A stretch of DNA of 64,000 nucleotides from Heterobilharzia americana (Eukaryota > Platyhelminthes > Trematoda > Strigeidida > Schistosomatidae): NCBI GenBank assembly GCA_944470555.2, contig OX104134.1:12379248-12443247 (forward strand). Direction: 5' to 3'. Each line of letters begins with the position of its first letter. The stretch's first letter is position 1. Under the pieces are notes generated by a model. It saw only the letters and a program-made list of their open reading frames with translations, ran no database searches and was not told the DNA's origin. The position numbers and the translations under genes were made by a program. Below, one piece after another: positions 1 to 10,600 of the stretch.

Positions 1-1201
1 ACCAAATTGCAACGCTTCGCATCATCATAGAGCAGAGCATAGAATGGCAATCAGCTCTCTACCTCAACTTCATCGACTTTGAGAAGGCCTTTGACAGCGT
101 CGACCGAGAAGTAATTTGGAAACTGCTTCATTACTACGGAGTACCGCAAACCTTTATCAACCTCATTCAACAACTATATGAAGAGGCCACATGCCAAGCA
201 ATTCACAGTGGGAAGCTCAGTGATGATTTTGAAGTGAAGACAGGAGTGAAACAAGGTTGCCTACTATCCCCTATGATATTCCTTATTGTGGTGGACTGGA
301 TCATGCAGCAGACAACAGTGGGGAGCGAGAAGAGGGGGATACACTGGACTACGGAAAAGAACCTAGAAGACTTGGATTTCGCCGATGACTTGTGCCTGAT
401 GTCACATAAACTTGAAGATCTGCAGGCAAAAACTAACAAGTTGATAGAAGAGGCAGCGAAGACGGGGCTTCAGGTGAATTTAGAGAAGACAGAGGTGATG
501 AAGATACCCAACCAACAACTCCAACAACAACAACAACAAACTGCAATCACCATCAAAGGAAGAAACTTTAAGGAAGTAACCCCCTTCACCTATCTAGGAA
601 GCACTGTTTCAACTACAGGCGGCACAGACGAGGATGTCGAAGCCAGGATCGGAAAAGCAAGACAGGCGTTCATTAGCCTGAAACCAGTGTGGAGATCTTC
701 TGCACTCAGCATGCGGAACAAGATCCGGATTTTCAACACCAACGTCAAGTCAGTGCTTTTGTATGGTTCAGAGACTTGGCGCGTTACGAAAGGGATTTCC
801 AATAAACTACAGACATTCATCAACAACTGCTTACGCTCGCTACTGAAGATCAGATGGCCATAAAGAATAAGCAACAAGGAGCTCTGGGAACGAACCAACC
901 AAGAACCTATCGCTCAACAAATATGCAGGAGGAAGTGGAGATCGATTGGACATGCACTGAGAAAGCCGACTGGGGACATCACGTGTCAGGCCGTCGAGTG
1001 TAATCCGCATGGGAAGCGACGAGTTGGACGTCCGAGGGTGACATGGAGGAGGTCGTGCGAGGAGGAAATGAAAGCTTCTGGGCTGTCGTGGAGCCAGGTT
1101 CAAAAGATCTCAGAGAACAGAATTCACTGGAGACTTGCTACTGAAGCCCTATGTTCCACTAGGAACCCAAGGGACTAATAATAATAATAATAATAATAAT
1201 A
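1..1201 (+). mobile_element. RTE-type non-LTR retrotransposon, copy A (3' two fifths)
   Basis: Reverse transcriptase half of a non-LTR retrotransposon, cut by the window start. An open frame runs from base 3 to the stop at 861-863. It shows the RT palm block [14 protein letters not shown] (about 70-110), the KQGCLLSP block (250-270) and the catalytic FADD box near 380. It continues with a YLGSTVS and LLYGSETW region typical of RTE-group C-termini. The same frame carries on after the stop with RRKWRSIGHALRK-like and GRPRVTWRRS-like motifs to about 1170. The copy ends in a (TAA)n tail at 1175-1201, the usual 3' end for this clade. It lies in the DRG1 intron beyond exon 13, antisense to that gene. 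Copies B and C in this window are the same family. The exact named family cannot be assigned without a library search. Confidence 0.88.
3..1172 (+). pseudogene. reverse transcriptase ORF of copy A, with in-frame stop
   Basis: About 286 residues are open from the window edge to the TAA at 861-863. Some 100 further in-frame codons of the normal C-terminal region then follow. FADD is intact, so the polymerase centre is not itself broken. A CAA-rich stretch (about 520-540) encodes a run of glutamines just before the TIKGR block and is a likely slippage site. The stop sits in the codon after an IRWP motif and is also present at the matching place in copy B. Confidence 0.75.
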
Positions 1202-1207
1202 CTATCC

Positions 1208-1330
1208 CGTCCCCAGGATATCAGTAGTTGAAGCGGGCTTCAAACCCATGACCGTTTGATTGAAAATCAAGTTCCAGTAAGAAGTAAATCACAGTTCCAA
1301 ACCTGACCAACTGACAAAGATGGACTGATA
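1208..1330 (-). repeat. tRNA-like SINE fragment
   Basis: On the minus strand a segment resembling a pol III A box (TGTCAGTTGGTCAGG, near 1305-1320) is followed by a B-box-like GGTTTGAAGCC near 1235-1246, one base off the GGTTCGANNCC consensus. It directly abuts the (TAA)n tail of copy A. The family is not identified. It is too diverged to be a working tRNA. Confidence 0.4.
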
Positions 1331-1552
1331 GTTTAGACTGTCGAATAAACAACTTAGGCATATGATCGATCAAAAGAAATGATAAAAGGACCATTATTAT
1401 TATTACGATCACCATCATAGTCCATGATTAGTAACTTGGCACTTATCACTGATCAGTTTTTAATGTCTTGTTTCATTTTTGTGCAGTAATGTGAATCTTG
1501 TAGTGGAGGTGATGGTGATGAGACATACTGAATTTTCAGATGACATACTTAC

Positions 1553-1606
1553 CCAAACAAGAGCGCATTTGCATTGTGATGCCAAAGATCGATGAATTGA
1601 ATGGCA
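1553..1606 (-). CDS. DRG1: DRG1 exon 13 (TGS domain part)
   Basis: Encodes [18 protein letters not shown] with donor gtaagtatg at 1552. Family members continue with a GTS..Y.PQRVGL-type segment and a terminal VIQI. No such exon is visible between 1 and 1552, so it must lie beyond the window start. Confidence 0.88.
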
Positions 1607-4600
1607 CTTGACACGAATAAGAAAAGAAAATGTTACGAAGAAAAATGTAATACAATGAATATAAAATAAACTATATCACTCAACAACTATCCAATTAAAT
1701 TTAGTCAGACATCTACATGGACTTATAAGAAAAGCATAATCACTCGTATGATTTTGAAATAGTGGAGGATATTTGTAGCTCAGGTGGATGGTCTTGGTTG
1801 TATTGTGTTCTCTGAGCTGAGTTGTTTAATCGTGAAGCTCTCATCGTCTTTCTAGACGACACCATCAGCACTATCTCTCCATGAATGATTTAGTAGCTTG
1901 TCCTGACGAGCTGGTTTGTGATTGGTTGTTTCCTTTGATTGTTGTGTCATTGACTGTATAAATTTTGTTGTTGGCTGTTCCCTTTGCTTAATATCTGACC
2001 TTTCTGTCGTCTATCATTTTTCTCATTGGTTCCATAGAGTGGTTCTATGCCTAAATATCTGTTGATTGCTGACTGACCTGAATGCCAAGCTTCTGTGTTT
2101 CCTGTCTCTATCCAAGACTTCTACATTGTCAAAATTGAATTCAAGTCCATAATTATCCACATGCATTGAAATGAGTGGTGAAATGTCGTGACGTTTATTA
2201 GGCAATTGGTGTCCATGTAGATGAATGCGAAGAGGGCAACCACTTTGTCCAATGTAGTGTTGATTACAATTATTGCAGTTGATTTTGTAGATGATATTTG
2301 GTTCTTCTTTGGTTGTTGCATCACTTGGTTTCCATAAGTGTTTGGAGGGAATTTGTTGGTTTATGAGCCACACTAATTCTAAGTGGTCTCAGTAACCTTG
2401 TCATGATTTCTGATATATTCCTTACTTGTGGTAGGATGATGTGTTTATAGATTTCTGTCAATGACTTCATTGGGATTTTACAAATATATTTCATTTATGA
2501 TCCAATTAGCCAATGCTCAACTTATTCAACTTTATCAGGTCAAATTTTGATCCTGAAGTTTACAATATCAGACAATGTTTGTGAGGTAAAATACGTAAAA
2601 TAAGCCAGTCGACCACAGTCGGTTAGGCTCCTATAGGACAGAAACCTAACCATGATAGAATGACAGACTTCATGAAGCTTAGTTATCTAGCGAAGAACCC
2701 AGTCATTCTTACGCATGTAGTAGTATACATGCCATAAAATAGGTTAGTCACTGGATCTTCGTCCACAGACTCAACGCCTAATATATGCGATTACGACCTA
2801 CGAATATTGCTTCAAGAAATATGATGAATTCTGTATTCAGTAAAATCAAAGAATTAAAAGCCATAGAACTAAGAAGACGAAGTCAGAAAGTCGCGTTATT
2901 ACCTCAAAATGAATATAGCACATAATCGTCCTCTTGACATAAATAAAACAGTATGACTATATGCTATATCAGAATAATATCAAAAATAAGAAACGGAAGT
3001 TTTAATTCCTTTATAGATATTTTGAAAACACTAGTGTAGTAATCAGAGCCGACTTTATAAGAAAGTATTATTGTTGAGTGCTTAGAAGTACGAAAGTAAG
3101 TATACGATAGGTAGATAGAAATCAACAATATACGATCAAGCACAATTGACAATTGGTCATAACCACACTTTGTATCAGAACATCGAGATGAGGTCAAGAA
3201 GATGGAAGGCAAAAAAGCAGTTGAACAAGCGGAAAGTTAGGCAAGGAACAAAAAAATGCATGACTAAAAGATCTAACTGAAGATGAAATGTGGTTACATG
3301 TACTCGACAGCAACCGATTATGCATTAGATCAATTTAGAGTCTCCAATCTTCGATTTCAATTGTTTAACATAATACAACTAGGAAACCCACGATACCCTA
3401 CATGTTTAAGACAAACAGATTTGCACTAATCGCTGTTAGGACTTCCCAACCTAGTCCTTTTTAAGTGACCATAGCGAAGTCAGTTGACACGGTGAGCAAG
3501 AATGCGCATACTAATAATCTGCTTCTAATTTCAAGACTTCACACTGTAAGTTTACCAAAATAAGCGGTACTATAAAAGCAATAGTGATAAAATAACTCAA
3601 ACTCTGACGAGTCTTTCAGTTTTAACGGTTATTTTTCACAAACACAGCACGCTGCTAAGAAACAGACCCGATATGAAATGGTTAAAGAACAATATGTTGT
3701 AATATTTGCATCACAGAAACATTTGACAGTAATAATTACTAACAATTAAAAAGAAAAGAATGATAACTGGCAAACAGATGGTAGTGGAATACTGGAAACT
3801 AGACTTACTATATGCTCAACCGTTGCACCATTTCGTAATATTATTCCTTCTTCAAGATCAGGTTTTTCTAAAAGAAAACGACTGATTAGTAACACTTTGA
3901 ATTATTATCTTACGTCCACGCTTTTTAGTGAATACTTGAATTAGATTTAAATACTCCCAATTTTTTCTAACAGATAGTCCAGATTCAATTTTAAATTGCA
4001 ACTATGAGGAAGAAAAAGAAAGACGATAACAATAAACAAATTCTTATTCTTAAAAAATCAACTTAAACATGTTATTTTAAGAATAGCTAATACAGCATAG
4101 TTTAGCATCCCATATTATAAGAGAGTTGTATGCTAGCTTATAATGTTGTTAGTAGTATACAGCTGTTAAGCAAGGCTGGCACAAGTAGTCAAAAATAAAC
4201 GGACTAGTTTTTCAAAACAACCAAACATGTGAAACACTAGTAACTTATAACGGAACAAAAACTTATTGAACTTAAGGTTAGATTATGAACCTACTGGAAC
4301 GAAACATCTATACGATGAATACAAAGCAGTTCATTGGACAGTTTAGATCATGATAAGCAACTGAATTACGAAGTCAGCCTCAGCTGGCTTTACACGACAG
4401 CTAACAATGATGACTGAAAAAAGAAATGAGAAGCTTCAAAATCGACAACAATCAAATACATATGGGTATTTTGTGTCCAAGGATTAGTATAGCAATTTTA
4501 GAATTGATTCCATTCCATTCTATTTATATCACCTTTAATTCGAGTTTGTGACCTAAATTAGTTACGGTTAACACACATTCCACAGCTTCCTACCTGGTAT

Positions 4601-7600
4601 CATTAAACTGACAGTACTTGCAGCAGACTAGTCCCTGGAGCATCATCTTACATTTGACAGGTGCAACCAAGACGCATGCCAAGTGTACTCAGATTTCTGA
4701 TTAATGCATCCAGAATACCCAGCACTTTGCCAGCGTATTCATCGAGCACAACAATATCGTCTGCATATTACAAATCAACTTAACCACTACCAGGGAATGT
4801 ATCAATCCTTGTGTAGTCAAACGTACATTAGGTTATGTCCATTAGTACGTTGACGATGAAGTTGAGTGGGAACGGTGATAGTAGACATCCCTAACACCAC
4901 TAATTGTAGTCAGTTTACATGATAACTGTTCATAAGCCTTTACACGGCTGCGTGAAGAGCTTTGATTGGCGTTATATACTTGCTCAGTACTTTCTTCATA
5001 GTCACACACTGCCACAACAACTCACGGTCGACTGAGTGAAATGCCGCCTTTAGGTCAACAAATATGGCAAGTGCCAGCCACCCGTAGGTATTCCTTTCCT
5101 CCAGAACCAGTCGAAGGGTCAAAATATGATCGATACGTTCTCGTCCAGCTTTTTCTGAAACCCACCTGGTTTTATCGAGTTTTCTTTACTCCAGCTGGGC
5201 CTGAGATAACTACGGACCTCAGTATCTTGGACATGGTATTAGTCAGACTAATTCCCCTGTGGTTGACACAAGAAGGCTTCCCCCTCTTCCTAATGACCGG
5301 CATGTTCAGAGAAGTAAACCAGTATGAAGGCAGTACCTCTGATTCCCATACACTACGCAGTACCTCCATCACTTCAATCAGTGATTTCCTACCTCCATTC
5401 TTGAAAACTTCATGGGGAAACTGCCAGCTCCTACTGCATTACATCGTTTCACGCTCGATACAGTTTTCTAAACGTCCCATTTATGTTCAGGGTGGCTGGA
5501 TGTTGGCAACTGAAAAGTTGTTGAAGGCAAGTTGAACTGTGCTTCCAAGTGTTCTGCTCAACGTTCCAGCCGTCTCTTATGGGAGGTTACCAGTGTTCCA
5601 TCCCTTTCCGTGATGGTTTTACTAACCATCGTCTTCTTCTTGCCGGTATTCTTAATAAACCTGAATAGTTCCCAGGTGTTATCTAACGTTAATGACTTCT
5701 CCATTCCTCTCGTTTCCGCCACCCACCACCGCTCGTGATCATGCGAAGACTCTTGGTCAACTTACATTCCAGTTACTTTCGCTCTTCCTCGTGGTCAGAG
5801 CTAGAATCAGGCTTCCCGCATCAATCAGATTGGATGACGTCGCGAATATCCAATGACTTTCTCTAACCTTCTTGTGTAGGTTACGAATTGCCTTTACCAA
5901 TGTTTTAACAGAAAACTTGGTAGCATACCGGGTTCCTCACGATGACCATTACTGTCACGTTCAAATTATTGGTTAGCTAACTCCTCTCTAAATGCGTACT
6001 TCGCGTCCTCATCATCCCATGTACAATAGACACGCTTTACTATCGTCTGTCCAAATTGGTACCTCAGAAAGAGCGGCAGTTTGCTCCAACGATGGCTTAT
6101 AGCAAGGTGATCTATACGTATCCATCGTTGGTTTGACCTCGGCGGACGCTATGTGAGACAGTGTCTCTCCTCATGCCTGAAATTAGTGCAGTCTACACAC
6201 AAGTGATTACTGGAGCGAAATTGCAGCAGACGACCACCCTTGTCGGTTTTTCGGCATGGGATTCTGTGAATACCACAAAGGTACCTTTGCGATTGACTCA
6301 GCTCAGTTTCGCTACTCCAGTGTTAACGTCAACTGCCATTTTTACTGCATCCCAACGTTGGAGTTTCTGTAGCAAAGCTGACAGCTTCTCATGGAATTAG
6401 TCCTTTGCATCGTCCGAACTGCAGTCCATGTGTATGTTGACAAAGACTAGGAAGGGTCATCGCTTAGTCTCATGATGCTTCCCAATCTTTACAGATCTAA
6501 CCAGCCGACACAGCATATAGATGGCTGTTTACTGAGATCCAGTTGACAAGTGCACTTTCTTCTCTACAACTCAATGCTATCCCTCCTAAATCAGCGAGTC
6601 CATGGGCGCTAGCCACTGCGGTCTCCGGATACTCTTAATGTGGAGTTGGAAGATTCGCTAACATGCCCAGCTGACGTCATTTTAATAACCACACTCGGGT
6701 ATTGTCTGATACGTGTCTCAGAGACACGGCATACATTAATGGCTAGAGATTCTAGAGTTTCGGCGAGTAATGCTTGGTGTCCGATTTGGTATATCGTTTG
6801 GAGGTTGAAAGCTCCTATATGAAATCGATGGCGGGGTCTTAGGGGGCTAGGAATGAGGTATCGACAGTTTCGATCGTTGACAACGGTTGCAGAGTCAGAG
6901 GTTGATAGAGTAAGAGGATGGGTTGTTTGATCTGGCCCTGTTGGAAGCGTGCAGGCGACCGACACTTCTCAGCTGCCCATACTGTGGAAGGATAGTTCTT
7001 TCTGATGTACCTGAAAGGAAAGAGAGCGTGACCGCACAGTCCATGGGACATCTGTTTGAGGCCGGTTACACACGGTCTTTTGGCAATTTTGAGTTTGGCT
7101 TTTCGCTTTTGAATTCGAATATGAATCCCTGTTGCAAGTGACGCCATGCCGTGAGGAGGCAAGGGTGTGCTATTTTCTGGGCCGACCTTTTCCTAACCCT
7201 CCATTCCCAAAGGGAAGGTAGCATCAGGGTGGGCACTGCTGGTAATCCAAAGGAAATACCTTACTGCTGTCACCTCTAATCCAGCTGGCAGCTGTACGAC
7301 TTCTCCCTCAGATCCTCATTATAGTGCAGTAACTTACACTAAAGTAGCAACGGCATTTCATCTGAACACTATTCAATAGACGTCTTTGGCATGGTAGGAC
7401 TCCGAGGGAACAAGTGTTCTACCGGTAGAGCTGTTGGGTCATTGTGATATGCGAGCCTGATCACCACGTCAAGGTAGGAGCTAATCGGTCGGGTTGGATG
7501 TGTGTTGCACGTTCCTGATCACCATCTACCTTGAGGTTCAACGTTGGGGGAAGTAGGATTGGGTTGGAATAAGGCTCACGATGGTCAAACCAAGACGTGG

Positions 7601-10600
7601 CACCAGATCATGACAAGTGTAGACTACCTGAATAGTGTCTTCGAGATTATAGGAATTATTTCTTGAAGAATTTCAGTGATACAGCTTAAACTCGGTTGCC
7701 ATAGCGCAGATGTATACACTTTTTTTATTTTTGAAGTACTGAAAGTTTTCATTCATCATTATCTATGCATTCTACTTCATCTCATACACTTTTGTCGACT
7801 CCTTTTGTATAGTGCTGCAAGGTGGAGGTAACCCAAACCGATTCACTTTTGTATAAAGTTTAACACCAACCTATCTGCATGTTCAAACGCAGAACACAGT
7901 GAAATTTTCTGAAGAACTACAGTCGATTTTTGATACCAATGATGGATACTGGTTAACAGTAGAGTTCACGACATGCGTTTTGTTCTATTTGGGCATCTTC
8001 AGCTGGAAGTACCTGCCCCCAGTGAGTGATGTTCTCCCGACTAAAACTCGCGCCCGAAACCCACCACTTCAAATGCCAAGGCGTTATCAACTAGACCACT
8101 GGCAAGTGAAAGTCACTCCCTGTGAAATATCAAGGCATTCGCGCAGGAGCCCACATGTCAATAGACATCGCTCAATCAGGTCCAAACAGTAACATTCTTT
8201 AAGAAAATCATAGTCCCTTCGCTGAAGAAGAGAAAAATTATTCATCTTAACTTATCAAGACATATAAACATGCATGCAGACTTATGCAGAAAAGGAGCAT
8301 TGTGAACAACCACAGAATAAGGTAACCAACCTGACAACAACTGAATCCGGTTGTCTTGCCAACCTATCAACTTCTTGTAGTGATATTTGATCAATTTTAT
8401 TATATACCTTAATAATAAATAAAATCCGACTAATCGACAAAATTACATAAAGGCAGCCCAAATAAACTCGATTGCCAACAACAACATCGATAAATTCATC
8501 TGAAGTAACATCTTCTCGAAAAACCACTTCTGCATTGAATATTTCTACATTACAAAACGTAAAGAAGTCAAAGTGGACAGCATTCAACAAGTAAGCTATG
8601 CTTTGTAATTGTAAAAATGTATTTTTTAAAAGAAAAATTACACAGTACTTGATGCCGAGACCATTTGTCTATGATTCAGTTACAGAGGAGAGTGTGAGCT
8701 ACTTGAAGGTTGTAGTGCTCTAAGGGTAGTAGAAGAGTGGGACTTAGTTTTTATTCACCTTAATGAAAACAGTAAAAGTGCACTAATGTGCTGACGACCT
8801 AGTTAACTCTTTTTATGACCACGTTTAAATACCACTGGAGATATTCATTTGACTGGATGAAGTTATTACCCATAATTCTGTTCCAATTTCCTAGAAAACC
8901 TTAAATGGTCAGTAATTTTTGTGTTTATTATAACTTTTTCGGCTTTCTAGAAGTAAACAGAAAAGAATATTGCAAAGTTTGTGAAGTAACTTTGTGATTT
9001 CAAAGCAGTTCCATCACAGATTGATGTCTGCGTTATATCGCTTATTAGCAGAAGTTGATTCTAACTCAATGGGTTTGTTAGCAAGTTCAGTACGAGAGTT
9101 GACTATATTGAGAACAAGAGAACACGTAGCCGTATGTGTGCAACGCCCGAAAACATTGTACAGTTTTTGCATCGATCAACGGTAAAAAGTCGACTTAGTA
9201 ACTACGCGATTCTTAACACTTATTCAACTAACATCGATTTGTAATAAACACCTAAACGATAACTGCAACTCAACGACTTGATACAGGTCATTTACTAGGA
9301 TATGAGTAACACTGAACAAGGGAGGGTATTTGATGCTACTTAGTTAGCTCCCAAGGGAAGGTAGATTGAATGAAGATTCAACAAAGGATTCACATCTAGC
9401 CACCACTGAGATGTTATGGTTGCTCGAACACTTGTTCAACAACCTGTAAACATCTGTTTCTAACCTGATAACGCAAATTTCGTGTCAACTCCAGTCATCA
9501 TCCTAAAATATTGAAATGAACATAATTGACATCAATTAAGATTACTAAAAAAACAGAATAAGAGGATACTGTATTCCTGCAATATAATCTGCGTCATTTT
9601 CTCGCTCATTTTGGTCAATGGTACCATTGAGGTCATTTTTAGTCCACCGGTTTTTTTCGGCTACAATACAAAGGTATAAAAAAGTAAAAACATTGCTAAA
9701 ACTACAGGGCAAATGAAATGAAATTAGGAAAACTAAAGTATATGAAATTTGTCGGTGATAGATATCTTTTTCAAGTGAGATTGTGATGACCAAATAACAA
9801 TCTGAATAGGGAAGCATTTGTATCCAAATTCATCTTTACTCCTGCTAGTGGAGAAAAGGGCGACTTTCAAGGCCACTCTAGCGACGGTCGAAATAACCGA
9901 TTAGATTTCTTCATTTCGTTTAGAAAGTCAGATTTTCACAGGATACAGACGTTTAATTGGTTATTTCATTTGTTGCTAGGGTGGTCTTGAAAGCCACTAG
10001 GAGGAGAAAACGTTCAATAATGTGGAGTAGTTTACTAACTCAATCGCCACGACTTCAAAACTATATTACCGTTCTCGCATTTATCAATCTTTTTTAGTGA
10101 TTAGAAGCGAAGTTAAGAGATAACTTAATTTCAGAGATTACAGTCAGTAGGAAAAAGTCAATACATATATCACTTTCAACTAAAAGATCAAAGTTAATTC
10201 AACCTCATCCAACCGTAATGGACCTCACAATCTCCTACCAGTATCACAAACATCAACAGGCGTACCTAGTTAGTGTTTTGTTTTCTGGCACCTTAGGTGA
10301 AGACTCTTCATGGCATAGCTAGAAATAGACCACGGTGATGTAGATGTATTCAATTTATTAATTCGAAATCTGTAATTATTTATTTGTTTATTCTTGTATC
10401 ATTCTATTTCCATTAACTTACTCTCCTGAGCTGTCACGAAATACGGGCAACTCGAATTGATGCACTTTTGTGCAAGGTCCGACTTTGATCTACCCGTCGA
10501 CTACACATAAGTGTTTGGATGCATGCCCTGCCACCCAAATAGAAAGAATCATCAGTTGACAAACCAAAAACATTTAACGCAAAATTAAAGTTATATCTGA

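Noticed and set aside
203..439. 78-codon minus-strand frame, and its twin at 43527-43751
   Set aside because: Antisense shadow of the RTE reverse transcriptase. It recurs only because the retroelement recurs.
840..1103. 87-codon minus-strand frame, nearly identical at 44153-44416
   Set aside because: Apparent conservation comes from the two RTE copies. It is antisense to their C-terminal coding region.
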